Shown: positions 36,480 to 47,919, numbered from the stretch's first letter. The stretch is DNA of 64,000 nt from Prinsepia uniflora (GCA_032719365.1 CM064863.1:62521583-62585582), one strand, 5' to 3'. Numbers and translations: made by a program. The notes: generated by a model from the sequence alone, not told the origin.

Positions 36480-36910
36480 TTATTTGATTGGTTATTGTAT
36501 TGGTATTTGGATAAATTATTATATTGAATTATTAAATTGTTGAATTGGATGAAAATATTGGAAATTATTGAATTATTGGATTGTTGGAAAATATTGAAAG
36601 TTATTGAATTAATGGATTGTTGGAAAATATTGCAAATTATTGAATTAGTGGATTGTTGGAAAATATTGGAAATTATTAAATTTTTGGATATGTTTGGAAA
36701 TTATTGGAAATTGTTGAATTTTGATACTTATGGAAAATATTGGATTATTGATATTTTTGGAAATGTTTGGAAATTATTAGAAAATTTTGGAAATTATCAA
36801 AATTTCTGAAAATATTGGAAATTATCAAAATTTTTGAAAATATTGGAAATTATTGAAAATTATTTAATTAGTTAAATATTGGAATTTATTTGAAATTATT
36901 ATATATTTTT
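36480..36910 (+). repeat. AT-rich degenerate minisatellite
   Basis: Repeats of GGAAATTATTGAATT and GGAAAATATT variants for about 400 bp, almost without C on the plus strand. It probably lies in an intron of the second CACTA gene. Confidence 0.8.
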
Positions 36911-37700
36911 GAAAATTTTTGAGGCCACTAAGGGAGGCGACTGGAGATCACGTTGCAGAGGCACATATCCTATCAGGTAAGTTTAATGTCTTATTGAATT
37001 TAAAATTTGTACTTATTTTTTATTCACATTATGTACTAATGTTAATCGAATTTGTAGGGACTACCATAAAAGCGCGTGGCATTAGCAAGGGGTTAAAGTC
37101 CTAGTAGGTTTGCAGGTCTACAAGAAATAGATCCAAGTGGTGTGGGTGGAATGACTTGGTGCACCGTCCTCCAACGTGCATAATTTGCTGGTGCGAAAAA
37201 TGGGTACGATTATTCGTAACAAATCGAAGATGATGGTTGACACTTTTAGAACCCAAGACGAAGCGGAGCTCGTCATTTGTTGGCTGACACTTTTTATAAT
37301 TTTTTATAGTTTAACATACTTTAATATTGGATTGGAGATGATTTTTGAATGGGATGAGACCAACGCCGCTCTAATGGAATATATCAACTTCCATTCACAG
37401 AATCGGTACTCCGATTGGAAGTTCAAGTGTCAGGACCCACCCCGGTTTCACCCCGAAACCCGAGGTAAATCCTGCTCCCGTCTGACACCCCGACAATAAA
37501 TGTAGTCAGACGCAGGAGAAAGCACTCAATAAATCCCGAAGTTAAAGTTTACAGCGCATAGTCCCAAATACACAGGAAAGAAAACCGTTACAAAGAGTAC
37601 ACGCACACAGAAAAATTTAAAACACTCCGGGGTCGCTCCCGTGACTTCTATGCCTCAGACGCTGCCCCGACTTCAACACCCCGCGCTAGCTCCACGACCT

Positions 37701-37801
37701 GGAGGGCAATTTAAAAACAGAAGGTGTGAGTGAACCATAATAACAGGAAAGTTCTAAAACCATTTATAAGAAAAACCGATTTTAGCCCTTCGTTTTAAAA
37801 C
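37701..37801 (-). other. Conserved LTR stem, reverse copy with C/G change
   Basis: GGAGGGC (37701-37707) and GCCCTTC (37795-37801). The T-A pair of most copies is C-G here. Confidence 0.7.
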
Positions 37802-37973
37802 CACATGCATAACCTAGTTATGAAAACAGGTATAAATCAGTCATTATAAAACATCATAAGAAACAGAAACACTATAAAACAGTTATAGAAACCACAGCAT
37901 ATGAATCATAAAACCGTCTCAGAAACCATGAACATCAATCATTATTTTTCGATCAAACCTGCTGGACCTATCC

Positions 37974-38179
37974 GAGTCTTTAAACTCCCGAGTCTTTAAA
38001 CTCAATCCAGGCCTCAATAATATCCGAGTCTTTAAACTCCCGAGTCTTTAAACTCAACAGGCCTACGGGGGAAATATCAATATATCCGAGTCTTTAAACT
38101 CCTGAGTCTTTAAACTCAATCCGGGTCTTTAAACCCAATCCGCCGTCCCCCGTCAATCAATATCCGGGTTTTTAAACCC
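37974..38179 (-). repeat. Array of eight GAGT/ACTC or GGGT/ACCC mini-palindromes
   Basis: GAGTCTTTAAACTC occurs at 37974, 37990, 38026, 38042, 38088 and 38104; GGGTCTTTAAACCC at 38123; GGGTTTTTAAACCC at 38166. When the second base of one arm changes A to G, the partner changes T to C. Confidence 0.88.
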
Positions 38180-41100
38180 AATAATCAGATCCAGCAAATC
38201 CAATCCAAAACCAGTTGGAAACCATTTTGAAATCCATATCCAAACCCGAATCCGAAATCACTGGTCTGATGCCCTTCCGGCATCCAGAACCGTCATTCCG
38301 AACCCAAATCCGGAAATCCACTTTCCAACTTTAAAACCAAATCTCGATTATCAAATCATGTCTTAAATCCATTTCTTATCATTAAAATCACTTATCGTTG
38401 AAATCCCAAAACCATAGCTTCATATGCAGAATTCACACTTTCTCGGAAAACGTGCCAAATAGTTATTTCTCGAAAACCGTGCAATTATGTAAAATCACAT
38501 CATAAATCCAACAATCATGAAATCACGTATATAAAACAAGTATAGAAAACAGTTATGCATGTTCGAGTTTAAGGAAAGGGTCCACTCACAGTACCGAGCC
38601 CTCAATCTCGTCCCGAACGTCCAACATGTTCCTCGGCTTCCTCGGGAAATCCCGATCCTGTCAACAACCGCCAAATTACGTCACTAACATGTCTACGAGG
38701 ATTCACCTAAATTCCCTTAAAAATCCCCGAACCCTAACCGTAATAAACCGGGACCTTAAACCGTCACCCTTGCGAAACTACGTCTAATCGACGTTCGATG
38801 AACCCGAAACCACCTCTAACGGACTCAACACAACTCCTAGACCAAAACCATGTTGACCATTTTCCCCAGAACCGCCGCACGTGCCCCCACGCGCCGCCCA
38901 AAGTGGTTGCGCGTGGCCCTCACGCGCCAACTACAGTGCACCTTCAACCTCACGTCGACCCGGTTCGCACCAGTAGCCTGCAACCTGAACCGGCGAGACC
39001 TATTCTCCGCCGGCCGGCCACCAATTCACCTCCTTTCTTCACCCACAGCTTCGTCCAGACCTACCCTATCTTTTCCCCAACTCCAGAAACCTCGATTCAT
39101 CCCGTAGCTCATCGACTCAAGCTCGAAAGAAACTCGAACCAGTCCCCTGTTTCCTTCTCCGGCCACTCAAGTCACCTCCTATCACGGTGGCTACACCAGA
39201 CTCTTCCTAGGACCTCACTGAACCTAACCCAACTCTCCTAACCCTTCGACTCAGTCCTTAGGTTCATGACTTCCCGTCTGAAACTCACGGCCAAAACAGG
39301 GTACACAGAGCACCTCCGTCGTCTAACCCCTACCGTTCACTCCCCATCACGGCAGCACAACCAGAGGACTCCCAGACCTCACCTGAGTCCCCTAGACCTC
39401 CCTATGAACTTCGATTCTACCTCTCAAGCCACGACTTCCAATTTGAACTCAGTCTACAAAACAGAGCACAGAAACAAGGATGAGGAATTACCTGCCTCCC
39501 GTCGCCGTCGTGAGTTCCGGCTGGTCGACTCCTCTCAGCCTCCACCACACCACCACAAGCCCAAGTGCACCGTACACGGCCACCACCACCACGATTTCTC
39601 ACAAACTCCCTGAGTTTCTCCCTGTTTTCCCCCTGGTTTTTCCCGCAACTCTCCTCGCCCTCACACACAGCCACCACACCGTCTAATCCTCTCAGCACCA
39701 CCCCAACATCTCTCTCACTCTTTCTGATCACTCCTCACTCACCAGAAGCCTTCAACATCCATGATCACCCCTCCATTTTTCCTCACAATCTCCCTCTGTT
39801 TCACTCTGGATCGAAGAACACGAACACACACTTGCACGGGTGCACCCCAAATATTTAGACCGTGCACACACACAAGAACCCCCCAGAACCCACTACACAC
39901 CTGCCACATGTCACCAATCCACTCCATACTCTCCCACATGGCTCAATCCCTGCCGTCCATCTGCCCTCTCTGCTGCACACTTCCCAGAGCACAAAGACCA
40001 AACTGCCCCTCTAGTTAACTGAATTTTACGGTTATGCCACTACCTTCCTTGACCCGTAACTCGCACATCGTAAGTCCGATGAATACATGCCACCTGTCAT
40101 CGAACTCAGGATAACGAGACCTACCTAACCATCCACGGTCAACGTACCAAAACCCGATTATTCAAAAAGTCAACTATTCCCTTTATTTTACCATAATTAC
40201 GATAATGCCCTTAACCTTCCGAACATCACAACTTCCTCCTCGGATGTCGGAATCGAGCGTACCTCCTGTTTATAGATTCGTGACGTCCTAAACTACGTCC
40301 TGATCACTGGTCAATACCCACTTGACCACCCGAACTAAAAGTCAACATTTTGCCCGAACTAGGGGCAAAATCGTCATTCTACCCTAACGACCCCCAACGA
40401 GACCAACTAACCACCGCTTAAGCTCACTAATCCCACCTTAATCACTATCTAAACTTTAATGTCTGGGACGGGTTGTTACATCAAGCTCCATGCTTACTAC
40501 GACAACTGGGGGTTGCATGATCGGGCTAAGGCAAATCCTATTGAGGAGATGCAGAGGGACAAACTGGAGGGGTGGAATTGGTTATGCTGCCATTGGATAA
40601 CAACCAACTTATAGTAAGTTAATTTTTTTCTTTCTTTTATTGAGAATATCAATTTACGTAGCTCCTTATTAGTAATAATTGTTTTTCTAACGTTTGGTAA
40701 AATCAAAGGCCAACAAGGCTAATCGGGCAGAGAAGAAATTTAAGCACCACGGGGGATTGTGCCCCTAGTTGGCTCGACATGAGGAACGTCGTGCGGCTGG
40801 GTCATTATTCTCGGAAGTTTAAACCTGGGGGGAGGTTTATGCTCGGCAAGGCAATGAGGCAGCTGACGCTATTCACGTAAGTTCAATGTTTGCAATTATT
40901 AAATATTTTATTATTTTTAATTCCGTAATTTTCTAAGTATTACTTTATACCATTTTGTAGGCGGACATGGTGGAGGACGTGCAACCGCCTCAGGTATAGT
41001 TGACCCAGCAACAACCTGAGGTCCCACTGCAAGACCAGCTATCGGATCCCGGGACGTCGATTGACATCCTAGAGTGCCACCTTGGTCGGCGACCTGGGAA

Positions 41101-41904
41101 AGTTGTCCGGGGTGTAGGAGGAGGGCTCTTTCGAGATGTCTCGAGCCAATCCTCGAGTTCTTCTCGGGGAGTCGATCCCGATGAGGTCTCTCAGTTGCGT
41201 GGCACCTTGGAGAACCTCCAAGCGGAGAATATCAATCTTAAGGCCGGGTATGTGCGCCTCGAGGCCAGAACGTACAAATTCAAGCCCAGCTCACAATGTT
41301 ATTCACCCAAATAGGTCAGTGTATGCCTGATGGCCTTAGCTCACAATCCCAGCTGGACCCCAGTTGACAGTCTGTCCAGGATGATGCTCACCCACCACCG
41401 AACATTTAGTTTTATTACATTTTTTTTAATTATGTAAAACTATTACATTTATTTTATATATATCCTAATTAACTTTCATTTAATTATAATTTTTTTTGTC
41501 TTAATATCATTTCCATTTATATATATAAAATATTACATAAATATAATTATTCAAATATTAAAATAATTAATAAAAAGCTATTTAAAAGTTAGCCCAGTGG
41601 ACATGTGGGCCGGGCAAAAGTCGACGTAAGCAAACATTGCCCAGTGCACTTCCGCTGGGCAAACCTTATACGCCTGCTCAAGATTGTGTTTTCCGACTAC
41701 ATTGCTCAGCAAACATTGCGCTGGGCAAAAAGCGTTGACAGACATTTATCTCGGTGGATCACCATCATCCGCTGGGCCACACCTTTACCCGAAGAGGCCT
41801 GCTCGACGCAGTTTGCTCGGCAGAGGTGCGCCAGGCAGAGGTTAGCCCCCCGCATGTTTATTTTTGCTAGGCGGAGTCCCTCTGCCGAGTAAATACTAGT
41901 AGTG

Positions 41905-42326
41905 TCTTGTTTTTCCTTTCAAATTTCTGGATTGAATTTGTTGGTTTGATTGGTTTGCAATGATTCAAACAATTCATGTACTTTATGTGTTTGATGAAAT
42001 GTCAATGAGCAAGCTTGAGAGGGAATCTAGTAATTCTTGCTCTCACCAATCGGTCACACCTATTCCATTGAATTCTTTTTCTTATAGTGAATTACAATCA
42101 GTTAGGATAGTTTGTTACAATCTAACAAACATCCAATTACATAAGGACACCTCACTATAGTCTAGAAGCCTATAACAACTAGCACTACTTGCCCTCCATG
42201 TAATCATTCAATTAGCTAGATTCTAACCACCTAGCACTTCTCACGGATCACACTTTACTTGTTCACACTAGACACCTAACCATTGTACTTAGTGTAATCA
42301 AGTAGTATATAGCTTAGGGTCCAACA
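41905..42326 (-). repeat. Rest of the 5' LTR of the reverse Copia element
   Basis: Aligns with 22913-23349 and ends GGGTCCAACA, next to resumed dioxygenase codons. TCT at 41905-41907 is the CACTA target duplication. Confidence 0.87.
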
Positions 42327-42367
42327 GAAGAGGGCTTGATGGCAAAGTTACACTAACACATTGCTAA

Positions 42368-43074
42368 AAGTAACGATGAAATGAAAATTTCTGTAGTACT
42401 TCCGTCCGTACGTACCTTCATTACTTTTCCCAGCAACTATGTACGTACATGGTTTGTAATTAATCAAAATAATGCATAAAAATCTTGTGGCGCTCTCTAT
42501 AAATATTCCTTGAGTTGATCTGATAATTACCATCTTCATTCGTATTACTGAATCCGGATTCCTGACCCTTGGATTTGTTGGCGGGTCACTTGAGCGTTCA
42601 GATTGCCCTCTTCTATACCTTTCATCTCCCTCATTGTTACTCACATTATTTGCCATATTGTAAGCTTCTTCCTCAAGTAGCCAATTATGTATGCTGCAGT
42701 GAAGACATTCGCACTCATAATTCAACTAAAAAGAGGTGCTAATTAAGAAATCAAAATTCTAATAATTTTCAACACACTGATGATGATATGCTACAGACTT
42801 GTTTAACCATTCTTCTGTACGATAAGAGTTTTATTATTGCCTTATTGCTTTTTTTTACTATATCATTGACTTTTTCTTAGAATATTCATTAGAACATTGT
42901 CAGCTGAGCGCAAGACTTATTTGTGATAGGTCCGAGATTGTATTCATGAAGCGTAACGGTGTTCGAAACTATGGAATTTGACGTGAGCTCAGATAGATTG
43001 TAGAACCTACATAAACGAAAGAATTTGTTTGCATTTTCCAAGTCACTGAGATCTGCGTGCGTGAACCTGAGTGC
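42368..43074. other. Spacer between the pseudogene and the intact dioxygenase; likely promoter
   Basis: About 0.7 kb. It should contain the promoter of the gene at 43075, but no TATA box stands out close to the start. A 125-codon open frame on the minus strand (42725-42348) has no recognised domain and is probably chance. Confidence 0.45.
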
Positions 43075-45658
43075 ATGAAAATGGTGTTTGGGATTTCAAC
43101 AAACGAAGACCGTCTCTCAGAGCTAAAAGCCTTTGACGAATCTAAAGCTGGTGTCAAAGGGATTGTGGATGCCGGTATCACCAAAATCCCACCAATTTTC
43201 GTCATCCCACCAGAAGATTCTGCAGCTACCGACCAAAATTGTGGCAAACCAACTGGACGGTCGGGAGCCCAGTTCAGCATCCCAGTGGTTGACCTGGCTG
43301 ATATTGTCAGAAGCCGTGCCGATGTGGTTTCAGAAGTCCTGCAAGGAGCAGTGGATGCTGGTGGTTTCTTCCAGGTGGTGAACCATGGGATACCGGAGAG
43401 AGTGCTGGAGGAGATGTTGGAGGGGGCGCTTGGGTTCCACGAGCTGCCAAGGAAAGTGAAGGCTGAGTACTATAGTAGGGACAAGAACAGGAAGGTGAAG
43501 TTTATGAGTAACTTTGAATTATATCACTTGAAGTTTGCTCATTGGAGGGACAGTTTGTCAAGTGTCATGGCTCCTGAGCCCCTTGATCCTCAAGAATTAC
43601 CTGAGGTTTGCAGGTATGATTTCACGTAGGGTCAGTTTGGTATTTCTGTGTTTTTTGAAAAATTATTACTGCTGTTTTTTTTTCTTGAAAAATTGTTTGA
43701 TGTGATTTTTGAACAAGTTGTTGTATATTAAAACACATACATGTTTAGTAACATTTGTTTTTAAAAGTGCTGGAGTATTAAAAGTAATACCAAAGTGTTT
43801 AATATAATTTGTGTAAAAGTATGGCAGACATGCATAATACCAAAATGGATATGATATATATTGAAATTGTAAGAATTAGTTGTGATATGGAGGTGGAGGT
43901 AAGAGTGGATAAGGAGGTCATGGTGGTTTTAATGGTGGAGGCAGAGGTAGATGAGTTGGAGGTGGATATGTTGAGGCAATGGTGGAGGTTGTGGCGATCA
44001 ATGTGAAGGTAGAGGTAGAAGAAATGGGGGTGGAGGACGTAGAGGGATGAGACGATGGTGGTGAACGTAAGGGACATGGTGAAGTGGAGATGGAAGTGCT
44101 TATGGTGGCGCGATGGTGGTGGATGAGGAGGTGGAAGTCCAAGTGCAAGAAGTGGTGGTAGGGAGGTGGCGATGTCATAACAGCGGGTGCTAGGATGGTG
44201 GCGATGGTGGCGAAAATGGTAGCGGTAATGGTGGTGGTGATAACAGTAGCAGCGATGGTGGTGGTGGCAGAGATGGAGATTGGGGGAAGATGTAGTGGTA
44301 GATGAGGTAGAAGTAAGGGTGAAAAAGATGATGGTAGTGGTGGAGATGATGGTGGCGGAGTAGGCTTGAGCATGAGGTGATGGTTGATTTCTTCAAGGAA
44401 AAAAATTATGCGTGAAACATATAAAGGATGAGAGTGATGATATATTTCGAATTACAAAAATAAAAATATTCATTAACATTTCTTTTAAAGTAGCTTTCAA
44501 AAGCAAATTAATATATTCAATTTTAGTGCTAAAAGTAAAACTTTTGTACTGCTTTACTTTAAAATAATACAATTTTTAAGGGGAAAAAGTCAATATCGCA
44601 CAGAATCTTAGTATATAAGATATGTTATCTTGCTCTCGAGATGTTATGTTGTGAAATTATCGATGCCAACATATATAATGTGCCTATATAGTGACATATC
44701 TAAATTGCAGAGACATAACTATGGAGTACTCAAAACAAGTTCACAAATTGGGAGTCACTTTATTTGGATTGCTGTCTGAGGCACTCGGCCTTAAATCTGA
44801 CTATCTACTTGGCTTGGATTGTGCAAAAGGGCAGCATATTGCTTCTCACTACTATCCACCATGTCCCGAGCCTGAACTGACCATGGGTACCGCCAAACAC
44901 TCGGATCCTAATTTTCTTACGGTTCTACTTCAAAATCATATTGGGGGACTCCAAATAATGTGTAGAAACCAGTGGATTGATGTTCCTCCCGTACCCGGCG
45001 CTTTAGTAGTGAACATTGGTGATCTTTTGCAGGTAATAAGTCGTCTATATATACATAACCATAACATGTTGGCCCAATGGTTTGGGTATTATCAGTTTCG
45101 GTATGTTTTTTGCTCGTCTTAGGTTCCATTTGATAAATCTTCTTACCCTAACTAACTAGGGGACATTAAAACACGTATATGAGTTTTCCAAGCCGCGAAA
45201 AAGCGGAGAGCCGCAATTGCATGCATTCATACGAAGTGCAACGATTGTATGCTCCGATTTCGACCACATATAGAGTGCCGCGATTTCATGCACCCATACG
45301 TAATTAAACTCATAAAATAATTGGAAGAGATCTAGCCACAAATATTTTACTTTTATAATAAAATAGAAAAACTTAGGTAGTATTGTGTTGTGTTGTGTTG
45401 TTTCAGCTGATATCAAATGACAGATTTAAGAGCGTAGAACATCAGGTGCTTGCCAGCCGTGAAGGACCAAGAGTGTCAATTGCTTGCTTTTTTAGCCTCG
45501 GTCTTTACCCATCAACAAGGTTGTACGGCCCCGCAAAGGAGTTGTTGTCTGAAGATCATCCCCCTGTATACAAAGAAACCACATTTCAGAACTTCATGGC
45601 TTCCTACCTCAGAACAGGGCTTGATGGGAAGTCTGCACTAACACTTCTCAAGTGGTAA
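43075..45658 (+). CDS. 2-oxoglutarate/Fe(II)-dependent dioxygenase, ACC-oxidase-homolog type (three exons)
   Basis: Exons 43075-43613, 44711-45032 and 45407-45658 join to 370 codons plus TAA, the usual length for this plant family. Introns have GT...AG ends (GTATGA/TTGCAG; GTAATA/TTTCAG), and the joins keep frame. The N-terminal DIOX_N part contains SIPVVDLADI and GGFFQVVNHGIPERVLEEML. The jelly-roll core carries Fe ligands His243, Asp245 (KHSDPNFLTVLL) and His298 (EHQVLA) and the 2-oxoglutarate-binding Arg308-x-Ser310 (RVSIACFF). ATG at 43075 was chosen as the first Met in frame; 43081 is also possible. Predicted cytosolic, since no signal peptide is seen. Proteins of this type oxidise small molecules; despite the name they are not shown to make ethylene, and the substrate cannot be inferred. 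It is a tandem copy of the pseudogene ending 0.7 kb upstream. Confidence 0.92.
43880..44395 (+). repeat. GGTGG/GAT-rich minisatellite in intron 1
   Basis: The plus strand is nearly free of C and consists of GGTGGTGG, GATGGTGG and GGAGGTGGA variants. Open frames on both strands here are simple-sequence artefacts. Confidence 0.85.
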
Positions 45659-46400
45659 AGCCAACATTAATGAACCAATAATTAATATATATATATATAT
45701 ATATATATGTATCTGTTGTGAGAATAATAAGTTGTATGAAAAGTAAAACTGCTTAATTAAGGTTGTGTATTGTGATAATGGAAAGAAGTGGCATAGTTTC
45801 TGAGGAATTAATCAGTACACTTTTGGTTTTTCGAATACATTTGGATTTGTAACATACTATGAATTGTGCTTGGATTTTACCAATCAAATAAGACACCTGC
45901 TAATTGTGTAGATAAAATTTTCTTTGGAATGGAATCAAGCACAAGTTTTCTATTGTGGTAATAGTAATATATAAATGCATTGCATGGAAATTATAGTAGC
46001 TTACTTATTCTCTAGGCTTATTACTCAAAATGCTTCTTTAACTAGACACTTCATCTCAATTTGCTCCTCCCACAATTTGTAATCGTTGCAATGTACTGCC
46101 AGATTCCCCCTTCTATTACCTTTGTTACTTCAAATCGTTAACACACTTTTTATTCAGCTTACGTGTCATCACATGATTGGATATTTTATTTATTTTGTAA
46201 CAAAAATATTCAACCTAATTATTGGAAAGAAAAAATGAAGGACACTGAAGAAGATCTTGGTTTCGCATGGAAAACATCCCAACCGCCACTATCGTCTGAA
46301 CGATATGATGGTACTATTCTTTGATTTGACTCAGATGATGTTTGTGGTGATGGCCTATGCCTAGTGTCGTTGTGTATTAATATTTGAAATTAAGTTGTTG
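45659..46400. other. 3' flank of the dioxygenase gene, with (TA)n
   Basis: It contains a (TA)n microsatellite at about 45687-45708 and probably the 3' UTR. Nothing else is recognised. Confidence 0.5.
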
Positions 46401-46989
46401 ATTAGTCAAGTTCTATGATAAGATGAATAGAAGAGTCGAGGATAGTTATAGGGCTGGAAAGGAGTTTGGATTATCAGTTTGAACGTGTGACTTTTATGCA
46501 CAGATAAGAACAAATTGTGAGGTTCCGGATAATAAGTGAGCTTGAAAGTGAAAACCATAGTATTTTTTAGTATATTGGACCCAAATATGATAATTAAATA
46601 AATAAGTTTTCCGGGTAAAGTCAATGATTGAGGCCCTATGATAATGAAAAGATCTCGTGTCGAATCCGACGCGTATAGTAGTGACATGTGTGAAGTTTAT
46701 GCATATCAGAAATGGTCAATGAATTGTGTGACTGGAAACTTGATTGTCTACTAATTGAATGCTTACATGTTTAGAAAGCTATCAAGTTCTTGGTTATGTT
46801 TTTGCTCGGTATTAAGCATAGTAAGGATATTAGATGAAATTTGTGTGGTTTTTGGACATGGTTGTTGGTGGTATCTTGTGTGATGTTGATGGTATTTGAG
46901 ATATTAATTGGTTAAGATTGATTACGGTCTTATGAAATATGAGTTATGTTTGGTACTATGATACTCTTGAGTATGACATGAAGGATGCA
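46401..46989. other. Unassigned AT-rich sequence
   Basis: No coding or structural feature supported. It may belong to the 3' part of the decayed gypsy element that ends at 47167. Confidence 0.35.
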
Positions 46990-47345
46990 TAAGGATGTTT
47001 TAGCTAAGACTATACGGGATATCGGGATTGCTGATATTTAAATTAAGTTACGATTTAGTCAGAGAGTTGATTAATTTTGAGCAACTCATTTGTCCAACTT
47101 GAGTATAAAAATAAGATTGGGGGTTGGTCTGAAATTTTGAGGACGAAAGCTTTTAGATATGGTAGGTTGTAACGGCTCGGACCTTTGATAAGGACCATTG
47201 GAAAGTCAAAAAAGGAAATGACCATTTTGCCCCTGTAGGGTTAATGGTTAACTTTTTTATCGGGAGATTTTTGAGTTGTTCCGTATGGATCATTATGAAG
47301 GTCTCGACCTCTTGAGTACATAGGCAAGTGGCATGCCGGCAAGTA
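46990..47345 (+). mobile_element. Tail of a decayed gypsy element and start of its LTR
   Basis: TTTTGAGGACGAAAGC (about 47136-47151) resembles the sequence before the polypurine tract of gypsy elements (compare TTTTGAGGACGAAATT at about 62813). It is followed by TGTAACGGCTCGG at 47168, the start of a family LTR. The LTR similarity includes a short ACATAGGCAAGTGGCATG block and stops at about 47345. Confidence 0.65.
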
Positions 47346-47629
47346 CTTATTTATTGAAATACTAATGGAACTGTGGTGACAAAATTCATAAGAAAAATAC
47401 AAATTTTGTTTTTCAATAAAATGAAAAAATAAATGAGAAAATAAATTTTTTATAAGAGAAATTAGAGAACCAAGTCCACCAAAATGGCTAGTTGTAAAAA
47501 GAATTTGAAGTCTATAACTTTATCTTTTCCTAAATCCAAATCCTTTGAAAAAGTGTTATCCAAATCTCACTTGATTTTGATTTGGACTTTGCATTTGGAA
47601 GCCCAAATCCAAATCCAAATATATGTTAG
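47346..47629. other. Unassigned AT-rich sequence
   Basis: No gene or repeat identified. It may include the left part of the reverse Copia-type LTR that ends at 47833. Confidence 0.4.
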
Positions 47630-47833
47630 ATTGAGAGAAAGCAAGAAAATGGGAGAGAATCGAAGGAAGAGAGAAAGAGGGTTTTATTGATGTTGAAAGA
47701 AAGGAATACAACATAATACTGCATTATGACCTTTCAAGCCTTTTATACAAAGTATACTAGCTAGGAGTCTAACCAATAGCTAAACTTCATGAGATGATAA
47801 AACTTGTTCTTATTACAACCATTCATCCTAACA
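47630..47833 (-). mobile_element. Copia-type LTR piece, reverse orientation
   Basis: Read on the minus strand, AAGGGGGGC (polypurine tract, 47834-47842) is followed by TGTTAGGATG (LTR start at 47833), a TATA box TTGTATAAAAGG (about 47739-47750) and AATAAAA (about 47682-47688). The left limit is unclear and no target duplication was identified. Confidence 0.6.
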
Positions 47834-47919
47834 GCCCCCCTTAATATGAAGATGCCATCATATTGGAAGAGTGGATGAGAAACACAACTAACAAACTAAC
47901 TAATACTAATTACCTCACA

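Larger units (their letters stand above)
37428..40480 (-). mobile_element. Solo LTR, reverse orientation, inside the CACTA element
   Basis: On the plus strand it starts TGTCAGGACCCACCCCGG and ends GGACGGGTTGTTACA, flanked by TCAAG on both sides (37423-37427 and 40481-40485). 3053 bp. Conserved stem at 37701-37707/37795-37801. It contains the GAGTCTTTAAACTC array at 37974-38179. Open frames around 38800-40020 are proline-rich low-complexity text and not supported as genes. Confidence 0.93.
36919..41312 (+). pseudogene. Second CACTA gene (Ptta/En/Spm plant transposase type), split by an LTR
   Basis: Exon-like blocks are separated by GTAAG...TAG introns (for example GTAAG at 36976 and TAG before 37056; TAG before 40961). 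Block 37176-37427 reads VRKMGTIIRNKSKMMVDTF and EYINFHSQNRYSDWKF; the solo LTR 37428-40480 follows; then YYDNWGLHDRAKANPIEEM (40490-40560), KANRAEKKFKHHGGLCP (40710-40770) and ARHEERRAAGSLFSEV. The last block (41000-41300) has SSSRGVDPDEVSQLRGTLEN, a likely coiled coil. This order fits the plant transposase Ptta/En/Spm family; stops show decay. Confidence 0.72.
27515..41904 (+). mobile_element. CACTA (En/Spm) DNA transposon, left end missing, with two nested solo LTRs
   Basis: The right end reads CTAGTAGTG (41904), the reverse complement of a CACTA terminus, followed by TCT. TCT is also where the undisturbed LTR copy (22913-22915) is split, fitting a 3-bp target duplication. The left CACTA terminus and about 37 bp of adjoining LTR are absent. 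GC-rich subterminal repeats (GCCCGGCG, CTGGGCAAA and similar) fill both ends. It carries a TNP2-type transposase and a second Ptta/En/Spm-type gene, both broken. Net length without the two LTRs is about 8.6 kb. Confidence 0.85.
22793..42326 (-). mobile_element. Copia retrotransposon, reverse orientation, split by a CACTA transposon
   Basis: Read on the minus strand, the 5' LTR lies at the right (42326-41905 plus 27514-27430, interrupted by the CACTA element), then the primer-binding site (GGTATCAGAGC, complement of 27417-27427), gag, zinc knuckle, protease, integrase, RT, RNase H and the 3' LTR at 23349-22793. Flanks GAAAA (22788-22792) and GAAGA (42327-42331) are a duplication with one change, and joining them restores the dioxygenase frame HGK-GLDGK. 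LTRs start TGTTGGACC and seem to end CCAAGA. All coding parts are broken. Confidence 0.88.
13648..42367 (+). pseudogene. 2-oxoglutarate/Fe(II) dioxygenase (ACC-oxidase-homolog type), disrupted tandem paralog
   Basis: Pieces match the intact gene at 43075. The exon 1 remnant (13648-13946) contains LKAFDESKA, a stop/frameshift, then PVIDFSDTVDN, GGFFQVVNHGI and VLEEML, where the similarity ends. The exon 3 remnant starts after a splice-acceptor-like CAG at about 22580 (FRNAEHQVLA, RVSIACFF with the Fe-binding His and the RxS motif), reaches HGK at 22792, and resumes after 19.5 kb of insertion as GLDGKVTLTHC and a stop at 42365-42367. Exon 2, which would carry the HxD iron ligands, is absent. 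Two Copia insertions separate the pieces. Such enzymes hydroxylate or otherwise oxidise small molecules using 2-oxoglutarate, but this copy cannot. Confidence 0.88.

Noticed and set aside
38798..40020. Several overlapping proline-rich open frames
   Set aside because: They lie inside a reverse solo LTR bounded by a perfect target duplication, overlap in several frames and show no domain.
42348..42725. 125-codon minus-strand open frame between the two dioxygenase copies
   Set aside because: No recognisable domain, in the probable promoter region, and the size is within chance for AT-rich DNA. Transcript data could change this.
43918..44373. Long minus-strand open frame of Pro/Ser/Thr/Ile-rich protein
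   Set aside because: It is the complement of the GGTGG minisatellite in intron 1 of the dioxygenase; simple sequence seldom has stops.
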